From Prevotella sp. HUN102 (GTDB taxonomy: Bacteria > Bacteroidota > Bacteroidia > Bacteroidales > Bacteroidaceae), in contig NZ_JIAF01000004.1 of NCBI RefSeq assembly GCF_000688375.1, positions 558,001 through 622,000 of the forward strand: a stretch of 64,000 nucleotides of DNA, written 5' to 3'. A program made the translations under genes and the position numbers. The notes below the pieces were generated by a model that was given only the letters and a program-made list of their open reading frames with translations, did no database searches and was not told the DNA's origin. Of this stretch, positions 19,371 to 28,820 are shown piece by piece (position 1 is the stretch's first letter; every line of letters begins with the position of its first letter).

Positions 19371-20486
19371 TTATTTCACGATAACCTTCTTTCCATTGTG
19401 GATATAGATACCCTTTACAGAAGGCTGCTCTATGCGACGGCCATTCAAGTCGAACCAAACATTGCGTTCTTCAGCCTCAACTGCAACAGAACCAATACTG
19501 GTTGAAACGCCCTTGTGGAGTTCTTCCCATACAAAGAAGTCCATTGAGCCTGCGGCTTCCTTGGCAATCCATCCACGCTTCTTCACTGCTGCTATCTGCT
19601 CGTCGGTCAATTCATTGTGTTCGTCGGCATAGAGTCCATTGAACACACAGAACTCACGTGGCGTGAACTCTTCCTGTGGCAAAGTCTTTATAAGATTATC
19701 CATAGCTTCTCCTTTGATGTTATTTCCCCAACAAGAGAGGAAATTAATGTCGGTATTTGCAGTTACGTCAAGTGTTGTCAGCTTGTTTCTGCTGCAATCG
19801 AGATTCATCAGATATGGGTTGCCCGAAAGGTCGAGCGACTCTATTCCGTTTCCGTTCACCCAGAGTTCGTCCAAATCGCCGAGAGCAGCAAGGTTCAGCG
19901 ACTTCAAGTTAGGATTATCGCCGGCATAGAGTGTTCTGATAGCTTTTGCATCGGTAAAATCCAATGATGAAACTTTTGAGCCTTGCACTGAAAGTGTCAT
20001 CAACTTTGACGCATTCTCAAGGTTTACACTCTGCAATTCAGGGCAATAGGAGGCCCAGAGTTCCACCAGTTCAGCATTCTTCGACACGTCAATACCCGTA
20101 ATTGGATTTTCATTCACGCGCAAACTGCCGAGCTTTGCAGCCTCAGTCAAATCCACTTCGGTAATTCCCTGCTTGACAACAGTGAACAGATATACATTGC
20201 CACGGATTGTAATCTCAGGTGCATTAACCTTCAAATAAATCTTATGGCTGATTGCCGCAGATACTGTTGCTCCCTCGAACGAAATATTGTCTCCATTGAT
20301 TGGGGTAATCGTCTTTACCTCACCTTCGTCATCAAGTCCGCCGTATATAAGGACTTCCATAGACAAAGTGCTGCCAATGGCCTTGTCGGTCTTGATTTTA
20401 ATAACTTCAGTTCCCACTTCTGCCTTTGCTTCTGCAACAGAAAACAGCAAACCACACATTAATAATAAAGAGTAGATTTTCCTCAT
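19371..20486 (-). CDS. Secreted leucine-rich-repeat protein
   Basis: This 371-residue protein has a signal peptide (about 1-22) and some eight LRR units of the bacterial LxxLdcsxNxLtxLdvs type between residues 115 and 260 (for example SLDLSGNPYLMNLDCSRNKLTTLD, read in two parts). It ends WFDLNGRRIEQP then GIYIHNGKKVIVK. This tail is common on exported Prevotella proteins and resembles the end of a type IX secretion signal. LRR proteins of this kind often mediate adhesion. That role and the secretion route are inferred. The gene is monocistronic with its own promoter. Confidence 0.82.
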   Translation of the reverse strand: MRKIYSLLLMCGLLFSVAEAKAEVGTEVIKIKTDKAIGSTLSMEVLIYGGLDDEGEVKTITPINGDNISFEGATVSAAISHKIYLKVNAPEITIRGNVYLFTVVKQGITEVDLTEAAKLGSLRVNENPITGIDVSKNAELVELWASYCPELQSVNLENASKLMTLSVQGSKVSSLDFTDAKAIRTLYAGDNPNLKSLNLAALGDLDELWVNGNGIESLDLSGNPYLMNLDCSRNKLTTLDVTANTDINFLSCWGNNIKGEAMDNLIKTLPQEEFTPREFCVFNGLYADEHNELTDEQIAAVKKRGWIAKEAAGSMDFFVWEELHKGVSTSIGSVAVEAEERNVWFDLNGRRIEQPSVKGIYIHNGKKVIVK

Positions 20487-20533
20487 AGTTCTTTGTAGTT
20501 TTTTAAAGTTTTATATTAAATTTTGTTAGAGTG

Positions 20534-20564
20534 CAAAGGTATAAACAAGAAGATTTGTGGACAA
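20534..20564 (-). promoter_or_regulatory. Bacteroidetes-type promoter of the LRR gene
   Basis: On the minus strand TTG (20562-20564) and TACCTTTG (20534-20541) are 20 bp apart, about 50 bp before the ATG at 20486. Confidence 0.65.
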
Positions 20565-20710
20565 TACCCACAAATAGGTAAATTTATATTCTCATTCGGA
20601 CTGATTCCTAAACCACGATTAGAGGGAAAGAGTGAGCCAGTTGAAACGTAAGACAAATTGAATGTCTTCCATCAAAGGCACAATTAATAGGGTATTACAG
20701 GCTGATAAAC

Positions 20711-21122
20711 CATTCCGTTTTGTAAAATTCTCTTACTGAAAAAGTGGACTTGAAAATTCTCAAACCAGAGATTGGAAGGGCGTTTTCTGACGGTTTCCGA
20801 CCTTTCTTTCGGAGTATGTTTCCCAATGATGCGAAGAATGGAATGCAGGTGTGCGAAGATTAGAAAACATTCTTCGCAAGAATGCGCCACGTTCTTGCGA
20901 AGAATGAAACACGAAACGGCGACTTCTTAAGGCTCATTTCGCCCATTTGTGCGAAGAATGGAGTAAAGGATATATGGTCTTAAATGCCGCAATTAAGATA
21001 ATCCGTTACATATCAATGGATTATAAAAGCCTCCAAAAATCGCATATTTGAGGACGGAAGTGTGCCTGATTGATTTTAAATGTTAAAAAACGGAGCTTTT
21101 GTCAATAAATATTCACGATGAA
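20711..21122 (+). repeat. 22-nt-phased dispersed element, copy B (forward)
   Basis: This copy aligns base for base, without gaps, with copy A at an offset of 10,763 bp and differs by only scattered substitutions. The phased motifs start at 20831, 20853, 20875 (inverted) and 20897, with the last at 20951. The core hairpin is at 20853-20877. It lies between two minus-strand genes, right after the secreted-protein stop codon and upstream of the LRR promoter. Confidence 0.9.
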
Positions 21123-21162
21123 GAAAAGAGGAGAATGCAAGGGGAAAGAAGGGCGAAAGGGG

Positions 21163-22017
21163 TTAATATTCCACCATACTGCCCCACGCTTTCTCCACCT
21201 CGCTCTCAAGAGGAGGGACTGACTGGGGGATGGAGAAGGTAAAGACACGATTCTTTTCCTTCTTGATTTTCTTCAGTTCAGCTTCGGAAACGGTCATTTT
21301 GTCGGTAATGTAGAAGTCGCTCCACACGTCGATGCGCTCGTCTTCGTCCTCACCTCGGTAACGGGCAAAAAATGTTTGATGCTTTTCCGCAGACAGAAGG
21401 TCGTTGAGCGTGTAGCTGCCTTCCTTGAAATGGTAGGTTTCGCACTCGTCGAACCGGGTCATTCGCGCTATGATGCCGTACATCTTGAGCTGACTCATAT
21501 CTATTTCGTGGTTCGTCTGCCCTGCAAGATTGTCCATACCGACTGCTATGAGCTGTATGGATTTTCCGCTTTCAGAATGCGAACGCTTTCTTACTTTTCC
21601 ACACTTGTCTGCCCATCGATACACGTCGCCATTGTTTCGGGTGGAGTATTCCTCGCTCTTGATGCTCTCGATGAGCGGGACGGATTCAAGATTGGGCATA
21701 TTCATACGGATGAATGTGTCGTCGCCGTTGGCCTGTGGTGCCTTGCGGCGGCGTTCGCCGAGAAATTTCCGGTCTATGAAGGTGGAGGAAGTCTCGCTTG
21801 CAGAGGCAGAGACAGAAGATGAATCGGATGATGTGGCTGCGGCGGAGAGGGGCAGATACATTTCCATCATTCCGTCCACGAAGTAGCTGAGCATTGAGTT
21901 TGTGGCCTGATAGACTCTGTAATAGCCTTTTAGGCGAAGATATTGCCGTTCCTGCGCACTGAGGGAAAGGGCTGCAAGGAACAGGAGGAAATGAAGTGTA
22001 AACAGTCTTTTCATCAT
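21163..22017 (-). CDS. Secreted protein of unknown function
   Basis: The start is set at MMKRLF (22015-22017) because a full signal peptide begins there and the rnr terminator (22030-22069) lies just upstream. A longer frame to 22080 would run through that terminator. The mature protein of about 260 residues has a Ser/Ala-rich stretch near residues 55-80, a basic patch (GERRRKAPQ) and a charged C-terminal half (ARYRGEDEDERIDVWSDF). I recognise no family and see no catalytic motif. Export to the periplasm or surface is the only firm statement. Confidence 0.6.
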   Translation of the reverse strand: MMKRLFTLHFLLFLAALSLSAQERQYLRLKGYYRVYQATNSMLSYFVDGMMEMYLPLSAAATSSDSSSVSASASETSSTFIDRKFLGERRRKAPQANGDDTFIRMNMPNLESVPLIESIKSEEYSTRNNGDVYRWADKCGKVRKRSHSESGKSIQLIAVGMDNLAGQTNHEIDMSQLKMYGIIARMTRFDECETYHFKEGSYTLNDLLSAEKHQTFFARYRGEDEDERIDVWSDFYITDKMTVSEAELKKIKKEKNRVFTFSIPQSVPPLESEVEKAWGSMVEY

Positions 22018-22029
22018 AAGCAAAATAAA

Positions 22030-22069
22030 AAGGTTGTGCAGCACCGATGAAACGGCGCAACACAACCTT
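22030..22069 (-). terminator. Rho-independent terminator of rnr
   Basis: On the minus strand AAGGTTGTG and CACAACCTT pair around a GC-rich loop, followed by TTTTTATTTT. It separates rnr from the secreted-protein gene downstream. Confidence 0.85.
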
Positions 22070-22086
22070 GTTTCAAACATTGTCTT

Positions 22087-24420
22087 TTATCTTCTCTTAC
22101 GCTTGCTGTTCTTGCCAGACTTGCCCGAACCCGAAGCACTGCGGCGGCTTTTGCCGGCAGCCGATGCACTTTCGGATTTCCGTGAAGCCGAAGTCTTGCC
22201 CGAAAGGCTGCCTTCTCCGGCCTCATCCTTCGCCAGCGTAAAGTCGAGCTGCTTACGTTCGAGATTCGCTTTTGCCACTTGAATACGGATTGGGTCGCCC
22301 AACTGATAGACGTGATGGCGGCGGCGGCCTACGAGACAATAGTTCTTCTCGTCGAAATCGTAGTAGTCGTCGTCGAGATCGCGCATCGGAATCATACCCT
22401 CGCAATGGTTCTCGTCGATCTCGGCATAGATACCGTAGCTCTGAATACCGCTGATGTGGGCGTCGTAGCACTCGCCGATGTGCTCTCCCATATACTCCAC
22501 CATTTTGTATTTGATGGAATCGCGCTCGGCATTCTGCGCCACCTGCTCCATATCCGAGCAATGCTCGCAGAGTTCTTCGCAATGTTCCTTGTTCACAGAA
22601 CGTCCGCCTTCGGCATAACGGGTCAGCAGACGGTGCACCATCGTGTCGGGATAGCGGCGGATTGGCGACGTGAAGTGGGTATAGTAATCGAACGCCAGTC
22701 CGAAATGGCCGATGTTGCTCGTGGTGTATTTTGCCTTCATCATAGAACGGAGTGCGATGGTCTGAATCACTTTCTGTTCCTTCTTGCCCTCCACTTCGTC
22801 CATCAGCGCATTCAGCGCGCGGGCCGTGGCTCCCTTTGTGCTTGAAGACTTCAGCTTGTAGCCGAATTTCGCCGTAAACTGTCGCAGGTTCTCGAACTTC
22901 TGTGGGTCGGGATTGTCGTGAACACGGTACGGCAGCGTCTTCGCCTTCTTGCCCTTTGCCACCTTTCCTATGCTCTGTGCAACATATCGGTTGGCAAGGA
23001 GCATAAATTCCTCGATGAGCTTGTTGGCATCCTTTGAACGCTTGAAGTAGCAACGGATGGGTTTGCCCTTCTCATCGATGTCGAAATGGAGTTCTTCCGA
23101 GTCGAATTTCACGCTTCCGTTCTTGAATCTCTGCTTACGGATGAGCTTTGCCAGTCGGTCGAGCGTGATGATGTTTTCGGCAAACTCGCCCTTATATCCG
23201 TCCTTTCCGGGTGTCGGAGCCGGTTCGCCGGTGCCGTCTATCACGCCGTTTTCCTCAAGTAGCTGCTGCGCTTCTTCGTAGGCGTAGCGGCGGTTGCTCT
23301 TTATAACGGTGTGAACGACACGGAAATCCTGCACGTTCGCCTCATCGTCGATGTTGAAAATCACACTGTAAGCCAGCTTTTCCTCATCGGGACGGAGCGA
23401 ACAGATGAAGTTGCAGAGGCGTTCGGGCAGCATCGGAATGGTTCTGTCCACGAGATAGATGGAGGTTGCACGCTTCTGTGCTTCCCTGTCTATGATGTCT
23501 CCCTCCTTCACATAGTGTGAAACGTCGGCTATATGCACGCCCACTTCCCACAGACCATTGTCGAGTTTACGGATAGACAGCGCATCGTCGAAGTCCTTCG
23601 CGTCTTTTGGGTCGATGGTACAAGTCCATACATCACGGAAGTCTTCGCGTTCTTCGAGGTCCTTTGACGTGATTTCGCCCGTTATTTTGTTGGCTGCCTC
23701 CTCTACGGCTTTCGGATATTTGTAGGGCAAACCGTATTGGGCAAGAATCGTATTCATTTCAACGTCGTTGTCGCCGGCCTTTCCCAGCACGTCGATTACC
23801 TCTCCGACGAGATTCTTATGACTGGCATCGGGCCATCTTGTAATCCTTACGAGGGCGCGGTCGTCGGTCTGTCCACCGTTCAGAGCCTTCTTTGGGATGA
23901 TGATATCGTGAACGAAGAGGTTCTCCTGTGTTACGAGGAACGCCACATCGCTTTCCACTTGCAGGCGTCCTACAAACGTTTCCTTCTTGCGCTGGAGGAT
24001 TTCAACCACCATTGCTTCCTTGATATGGTTGCGTCGGCGTGCCAAAAGCTGCACCTTCACACGGTCGCCGTTCAGGGCTGCCATTGAATTGCGCTCCGAA
24101 ACGAAGATGGGCGTGCCGCCATCGTCGGGCTGAAACGTGTTCTTGCCGTTGGATTTACGGATGAATACGCCTTCCTGAACCTGTCCTTTGGTGTTGAGCG
24201 TATAGGCATATTCGCCCACTTTGGCGAGAAAATCGTCCCACGCCATTTCCTCCATCACGTCAATGGCAAGCATCTTTGCGGGATGCGTGGTCAGTTTGAG
24301 TGCCCGGAATATCTGTTTGAAGCTGAAAGTCTCTTCAGGTTGTGTCTGGAAAAAGCCGGTTAGCTTTTCCGCCATCTGCGCTTTATTCAATCTGTTGCTA
24401 CCTTTCTTTTCTTTTCCCAT
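22087..24420 (-). CDS. rnr: Ribonuclease R
   Basis: This 3'-5' exoribonuclease degrades structured RNA and takes part in RNA quality control in the cytoplasm. Cold-shock-type OB domains span about 80-230. The RNB catalytic domain begins near 255 with TIDPKDAKDFDDALS holding the metal-binding Asp cluster. An S1 domain follows near 645-730. The C-terminal 45 residues are Ser/Gly/Lys/Arg-rich (ending KNSKRKRR), a basic tail of the kind that helps RNA binding. The length of 777 is normal. It is divergent from the epimerase gene and ends at a clear terminator. Confidence 0.95.
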   Translation of the reverse strand: MGKEKKGSNRLNKAQMAEKLTGFFQTQPEETFSFKQIFRALKLTTHPAKMLAIDVMEEMAWDDFLAKVGEYAYTLNTKGQVQEGVFIRKSNGKNTFQPDDGGTPIFVSERNSMAALNGDRVKVQLLARRRNHIKEAMVVEILQRKKETFVGRLQVESDVAFLVTQENLFVHDIIIPKKALNGGQTDDRALVRITRWPDASHKNLVGEVIDVLGKAGDNDVEMNTILAQYGLPYKYPKAVEEAANKITGEITSKDLEEREDFRDVWTCTIDPKDAKDFDDALSIRKLDNGLWEVGVHIADVSHYVKEGDIIDREAQKRATSIYLVDRTIPMLPERLCNFICSLRPDEEKLAYSVIFNIDDEANVQDFRVVHTVIKSNRRYAYEEAQQLLEENGVIDGTGEPAPTPGKDGYKGEFAENIITLDRLAKLIRKQRFKNGSVKFDSEELHFDIDEKGKPIRCYFKRSKDANKLIEEFMLLANRYVAQSIGKVAKGKKAKTLPYRVHDNPDPQKFENLRQFTAKFGYKLKSSSTKGATARALNALMDEVEGKKEQKVIQTIALRSMMKAKYTTSNIGHFGLAFDYYTHFTSPIRRYPDTMVHRLLTRYAEGGRSVNKEHCEELCEHCSDMEQVAQNAERDSIKYKMVEYMGEHIGECYDAHISGIQSYGIYAEIDENHCEGMIPMRDLDDDYYDFDEKNYCLVGRRRHHVYQLGDPIRIQVAKANLERKQLDFTLAKDEAGEGSLSGKTSASRKSESASAAGKSRRSASGSGKSGKNSKRKRR

Positions 24421-24439
24421 AATGATTGTGTTTTAATAA

Positions 24440-24473
24440 TTGACACAAAGTAACGAAAAAGTTTGTATCTTTG
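24440..24473 (+). promoter_or_regulatory. Bacteroidetes-type promoter of the epimerase gene
   Basis: TTG (24440-24442, in TTGACA) and TATCTTTG (24466-24473) are 23 bp apart, slightly longer than usual. The ATG follows at 24495. A near-match TTACTTTG on the other strand at about 24445-24452 may drive rnr. Confidence 0.55.
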
Positions 24474-24494
24474 CAAACGTTTCACATTATTTTA

Positions 24495-25652
24495 ATGAAA
24501 AAGATTTTAATAACAGGGGCTTCGGGCTTTATTGGTTCGTTCATTGTGGAGGAGGCTCTGCGACAAGGGTTTGACACTTGGGCAGTCGTTCGCCCCACTT
24601 CTTCGCGCAAATATCTGCAAGATTCACGCATTCATTTCATAGAACTGGACTTTTCATCGGAGGAAAGACTCGAGAAAGAACTCGCATCTCACGAGTTCAA
24701 CTACATCGTTCACGCTGCGGGAGCCACGAAATGCCTGCACAAAGAAGACTTTTTCCGCATCAACACGGAAGGAACAAAGAATTTCATACGAGCCATTCAG
24801 GCATTGAATATGCCGCTCGAACGCTTTGTTTATCTTTCAAGCCTCAGCGTTTTCGGGGCTATTCGTGAGGAAGAACCATATCGGGAGATACTGGAAAGCG
24901 ACACGCCAATGCCGAATACGGCGTATGGAAAAAGCAAACTGGAGGCGGAAAAATACCTTGAAAGCCTCCCGTCTTCTCTCCACCACGAAGAGAAAACGCC
25001 AAGAAGCGAAGGCTATTCAGCGAACACGGAATGCCTTTCCACGAAGAATGATTTTATTTCCACAAAGAAGATACGACTTTCTACGGAGAATGGGGAGCTT
25101 TCCACGGAGAAAGACAAGCAAAAGAACCGTGCCGTCTTTCCATTTATCATTCTGCGACCCACAGGTGTGTATGGACCACGCGAAAAGGACTACTTCCTGA
25201 TGGCGAAATCCATCAAGGGACACACCGACTTTGCAGTAGGATTCAAACGTCAGGACATTACGTTCGTGTATGTAAAGGACGTGGTTCAGGCTGTATTCCT
25301 CGCACTCACACGTGGAAAAGACGGACGGGCGTACTTCCTTTCAGATGGAAACGTGTACCAGAGTTCGACATTCAGCAACCTGATTCACGAGGAACTGGGG
25401 CGACCGTGGTGGATTCGCATCACGGCACCGATATGGCTGCTCCGCATCATCACTTTCTTCGGCGACCTATTCGGACGTATAACCGGCAAAATCAGCGCAC
25501 TCAACAACGATAAATATCAGATACTGAAACAGCGAAACTGGCGTTGCAACATCCAACCGACCGTAGACGAACTCGGCTACAAGCCGGAATACGACCTGAA
25601 ACGTGGCGTAAAGGAAACCATAAAGTGGTATAAGGAAGAGAGATGGATATAA
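24495..25652 (+). CDS. NAD-dependent epimerase/dehydratase with a repeat-derived insert
   Basis: This extended short-chain dehydrogenase has the Rossmann motif GASGFIGS (8-15) and the catalytic YGKSK (Tyr144, Lys148). The ATG at 24495 is chosen because the Rossmann strand starts there; the frame could extend to 24471. Between the catalytic helix and the next strand (FPFIILRPTGVYGP) lies an unusual 55-residue insert (about 158-213). Its core, residues 181-208, is four 7-residue repeats of the type LST(K/E)N. The DNA repeats every 21 nt at 25035-25118. The substrate is probably a nucleotide sugar or a sterol/lipid-like ketone, which cannot be told from sequence. A PAP2 gene follows. Confidence 0.85.
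   Translation: MKKILITGASGFIGSFIVEEALRQGFDTWAVVRPTSSRKYLQDSRIHFIELDFSSEERLEKELASHEFNYIVHAAGATKCLHKEDFFRINTEGTKNFIRAIQALNMPLERFVYLSSLSVFGAIREEEPYREILESDTPMPNTAYGKSKLEAEKYLESLPSSLHHEEKTPRSEGYSANTECLSTKNDFISTKKIRLSTENGELSTEKDKQKNRAVFPFIILRPTGVYGPREKDYFLMAKSIKGHTDFAVGFKRQDITFVYVKDVVQAVFLALTRGKDGRAYFLSDGNVYQSSTFSNLIHEELGRPWWIRITAPIWLLRIITFFGDLFGRITGKISALNNDKYQILKQRNWRCNIQPTVDELGYKPEYDLKRGVKETIKWYKEERWI
25035..25118 (+). repeat. In-frame 21-nt tandem repeat inside the epimerase gene
   Basis: Four units begin TTTCCACGAAG, TTTCCACAAAG, TTTCTACGGAG and TTTCCACGGAG at a 21-nt step (counting from 25036), so the reading frame is kept. The first contains CGAAGAATGATTT, which also occurs in intergenic element C. 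It looks like a relative of the intergenic arrays adapted to a coding frame. Confidence 0.75.
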
Positions 25653-25769
25653 TGCCGAAGCGCGGAAATGCACCATTCGGTCTCCATTTCACACTCCTTC
25701 CCCACCCGATTACGGAATCTTCATCGCCATTCCCTCACTTCGTAATTCCCCCATATTCAAAAAGAAATT

Positions 25770-26732
25770 ATGCAAAAATTCATAAAAGACCTGTTTAGAA
25801 TCGAGAAGAAACCACTCAAAGGACTGATGGCTCTGGAGTGGGCAGCAATGATTTATCTCGTGTTCACGCTCATTCTGGTGTTCATTCTCTATACCGATAT
25901 GGAGAATCCACAGGCAATGATATTCGGACGACTGCGCATTGTGGCTATGACGGCTGCCCTTTGGCTGGCATACCGCATTGTACCTTGCAGATTCACACGC
26001 TTCATACGTGTTGCAGCACAGATGGGACTGCTCGCTTGGTGGTATCCAGACACCTACGAAATCAACCGATTGTTCCACAACCTCGACCACGTTTTCGCCC
26101 AATGGGAGCAAAGTTGGTTCGGTTTCCAACCAGCACTTACCTTCTCAAAGAGCCTTTCGCACCCCATATTCAGCGAACTCTTCGATATGGGCTACGCAGC
26201 CTATTACCCGATGATAGCTCTCACGGTGTTCTATTACTTCATCTGGCAATACAAGGAATTCGAACGCGCGGCCTTCATTGTGCTTGCGGCATTCTTCATC
26301 TATTACATCGTCTTCATCTTCGTGCCCGTTGCCGGTCCCACATTCTATTATAAAGCCGTGGGACTGGAGAAGATTGCAGCCGGCATATTTCCCAATGTCC
26401 ACGACTATTTCAACTTCCATCAGGATTGTCTGCCCAGCCCCGGCTACACGGACGGCATCTTCTACCATCTCGTGGAAGACGCAAAGGCAGCCGGCGAACG
26501 CCCAACGGCGGCATTTCCAAGCTCGCACGTGGGCATCAGCACGATATGTATGCTGCTGATCTGGCGCACAAAGAACAGAAACCTCTTCTACATCCTCACG
26601 CCATTCTACCTTTTCCTGTGCTGCGCAACCGTTTATATTCAGGCACACTATCTCGTCGATGCACTTGCCGGAGTAGTTTCAGCAATAGCTCTTTATAGCA
26701 CGTTGATGTTTGCAACACGCAGAATGAAATAA
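25770..26732 (+). CDS. PAP2-superfamily membrane phosphatase or phosphotransferase
   Basis: This 320-residue inner-membrane protein has about six transmembrane segments. The PAP2 motifs are GERPTAAFPSSHVG (around 247-260) and an HYLVDALAG motif (around 295-303) with the catalytic His residues. The fold is shared by lipid phosphate phosphatases, undecaprenyl pyrophosphate phosphatases and inositol-phosphorylceramide synthases. Its long N-terminal half resembles the last group, which would fit sphingolipid-making Bacteroidetes, but this is inference. It follows the epimerase gene by 117 bp in the same direction. Confidence 0.82.
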   Translation: MQKFIKDLFRIEKKPLKGLMALEWAAMIYLVFTLILVFILYTDMENPQAMIFGRLRIVAMTAALWLAYRIVPCRFTRFIRVAAQMGLLAWWYPDTYEINRLFHNLDHVFAQWEQSWFGFQPALTFSKSLSHPIFSELFDMGYAAYYPMIALTVFYYFIWQYKEFERAAFIVLAAFFIYYIVFIFVPVAGPTFYYKAVGLEKIAAGIFPNVHDYFNFHQDCLPSPGYTDGIFYHLVEDAKAAGERPTAAFPSSHVGISTICMLLIWRTKNRNLFYILTPFYLFLCCATVYIQAHYLVDALAGVVSAIALYSTLMFATRRMK

Positions 26733-26740
26733 AAACAAAG

Positions 26741-26770
26741 CCCCCTGCACTTCTTCTGAAGTGCAGGGGG
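26741..26770. terminator. Bidirectional terminator between convergent genes
   Basis: CCCCCTGCACTTC (26741-26753) pairs perfectly with GAAGTGCAGGGGG (26758-26770) around a 4-nt loop. The minus-strand side is followed by CTTTGTTTTT, so it serves the gene at 26805 best. Confidence 0.88.
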
Positions 26771-26804
26771 AATTTCCTTATATGGGTTATACAAGATGGG
26801 AAAG

Positions 26805-27470
26805 CTACCATCCGAAATCAACTTCACCTATATAATGAACCTCCATTCTTTCACTTTTGATAAGCGAATCAAGTTCTTTTCTGTGTAGTGCATTGAATTC
26901 AAGACCATTAAAGGGCAAGGGATAAATCCGTCTGACCTCTCTGTTCCAGTCATTGTCTCGCAGATTATCGTATTCTGCAAGTTTAGGACAATACAGAACA
27001 ATGGCATTAAGATGCTCGTACACCCTTGCAGAATCAACCGTAGACACTCCATAATCACACAGATAATGCTCAATAATTCCTTCTTTCTTATATAAAGCTA
27101 CTCTGGGAAGCTCCATCAGCTCATCGTGCTTCCGAAGAACATATTGGCCATCCTCGCAAAAAAACTCCCTTTCGGCGAACAGGGGATGCCCAAATACGGT
27201 ATTCAAAAAAGCAAAGCACCACGATACGAGGATAAACAAGACGAGAAAGACTCTCAGCAAAACCCTATGCTTCCAACGAGGCAGCAGAAGCAACATAGCG
27301 ACAGGAGTGAAAGTGGCAATGAGAACAACGATATGCCCAAGATGCCACCTTATATAATACTCCCTATCCAACTTAAAATACAGATATGAAAAGCAGATAA
27401 GACTCGCCAAGTGAACAAGAAGAACAAAGTAAAACAGCGTCTTCCTGTCCCATTGAACAAACTTCCTCAT
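26805..27470 (-). CDS. Membrane protein of unknown function
   Basis: This 221-residue protein has three hydrophobic helices in its first half (about 12-32, 43-62 and 70-90) and a soluble C-terminal half of about 120 residues rich in charged and aromatic residues. No signal peptide cleavage site or known motif is visible. It sits 19 bp downstream of the histidine acid phosphatase gene in the same direction and is probably cotranscribed with it. Confidence 0.65.
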   Translation of the reverse strand: MRKFVQWDRKTLFYFVLLVHLASLICFSYLYFKLDREYYIRWHLGHIVVLIATFTPVAMLLLLPRWKHRVLLRVFLVLFILVSWCFAFLNTVFGHPLFAEREFFCEDGQYVLRKHDELMELPRVALYKKEGIIEHYLCDYGVSTVDSARVYEHLNAIVLYCPKLAEYDNLRDNDWNREVRRIYPLPFNGLEFNALHRKELDSLIKSERMEVHYIGEVDFGW

Positions 27471-27489
27471 TTATTAAACGCTTATATTT

Positions 27490-28776
27490 TTATCCCTTAT
27501 ACCCCTCCAGTTTCTTCAGATAATAAGCCTTGAAATCACTCCATTTATAATAATACGGCGTACCGGTCTTGGGCAAAGGCAAGGTGGCTTCCTCCTCATT
27601 GAGCAATGCCTTCACGAGAATTTCAGAAGGCTTGGCTGCCGAACGGTAGAAAATCAACTGGATATTTGCGCCCATCGGGAAGATACGCGCATTGATCCAA
27701 CCTTCCTTTTCCAAATCGTCAAGGTTCTTAATCTGTTTTCCGGAATTATTTATTTCCATCAGACAAGTCAGCGGAAGCACCATCGTTTCGTGTCCGAAAC
27801 GGAGCGTTGCACCCGGCCGTGGATACTGCAGGCACGAATCTGCCTCGGCAATCATCTTACGGAGGAGATTGCGCTGCGAGAAAGGCTGCGTGCCACCGTT
27901 GTGAGGAGCCGGACCGTAGTGCAGATACCACCAGACGTTCTCCTGTTGCCACTGACGGTAGATTTCGTCCTTGGTGTATAAATCAAACAAATCCAGCTCG
28001 TGGCGAATCTCAGAATTTTGCACCACGCTCGCAGCCTTGAACAAGTCGAAGGAAAACTTGTAGGCATCGGCACCCGGTTTCACGAAATCCTTGACGGTAA
28101 AGAGCCGGTCGAAGATGGGAGAATGGTTCACATTTTTGTCGCACCACGCCCTGTATGCCCTGACAGCCTCGGGCGTTTCCTTCTGTCTGGAGAGTTTCTT
28201 GTCGCTCAGGTTCATATAATACATATCGTGCTCGCTTGCATCGTGGCGCACACGGAGCGTAGGATTCAGGCGAAGGAACTGCTGCAATTCGTTCTCCATC
28301 GAAAGAATGCAGCGGATAACCACCGTAGACTTCGCATCTATCCAAACGGAATCACGGAAAACACTTGGAAAACGCTCATACATTCGCCTTGCAATCTGCT
28401 GATGCTGCACGGCTCCCAGTTCCGTAAGCTCGCCCCAACGGTTGTAGGATTCGGTGTACATTCTCCTGAGCTTGCCGAGCACTTCCTTTCCCTTTTCGGT
28501 AAGAACGCCCAACGAATCGGCACGTTCCAGTACTGCCATCGGTTCCAGATAGCCTCGCTTCGACGTGAGCCAACGCGAACCGTGGCGACCGTAGTGCGAG
28601 ATATACACGGCCTCGTAGCCCGCCGGAGCAGGCGTAAGTGCCTTCACGGGGGCAGGATAGGCGATGTAATTGCTTGCCGCCATACGTGGATTTGCGTCGA
28701 TTACGCTTCTGAATGATTGCCCGAAAGCTGCGAATGCCGTAAGGGCAGAGAGCAATAATATTGAAAACCTCTTCAT
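27490..28776 (-). CDS. Histidine-type acid phosphatase (MINPP/phytase-like)
   Basis: This exported phosphatase has a signal peptide (1-19), the catalytic phosphate-binding motif RHGSR (64-68 in HYGRHGSRWL), and the proton donor HE in FGHETMV in the C-terminal third. At 428 residues it resembles bacterial multiple inositol polyphosphate phosphatases of Bacteroides, which hydrolyse phytate. Inositol phosphates are therefore a plausible but unproven substrate. The promoter at 28875-28905 gives a leader of about 90 nt that can fold (28821-28867). Confidence 0.88.
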   Translation of the reverse strand: MKRFSILLLSALTAFAAFGQSFRSVIDANPRMAASNYIAYPAPVKALTPAPAGYEAVYISHYGRHGSRWLTSKRGYLEPMAVLERADSLGVLTEKGKEVLGKLRRMYTESYNRWGELTELGAVQHQQIARRMYERFPSVFRDSVWIDAKSTVVIRCILSMENELQQFLRLNPTLRVRHDASEHDMYYMNLSDKKLSRQKETPEAVRAYRAWCDKNVNHSPIFDRLFTVKDFVKPGADAYKFSFDLFKAASVVQNSEIRHELDLFDLYTKDEIYRQWQQENVWWYLHYGPAPHNGGTQPFSQRNLLRKMIAEADSCLQYPRPGATLRFGHETMVLPLTCLMEINNSGKQIKNLDDLEKEGWINARIFPMGANIQLIFYRSAAKPSEILVKALLNEEEATLPLPKTGTPYYYKWSDFKAYYLKKLEGYKG

Positions 28777-28820
28777 AATTTAATTTATTTTACTATTAAT
28801 ATTAATTTATTTTATAAACA

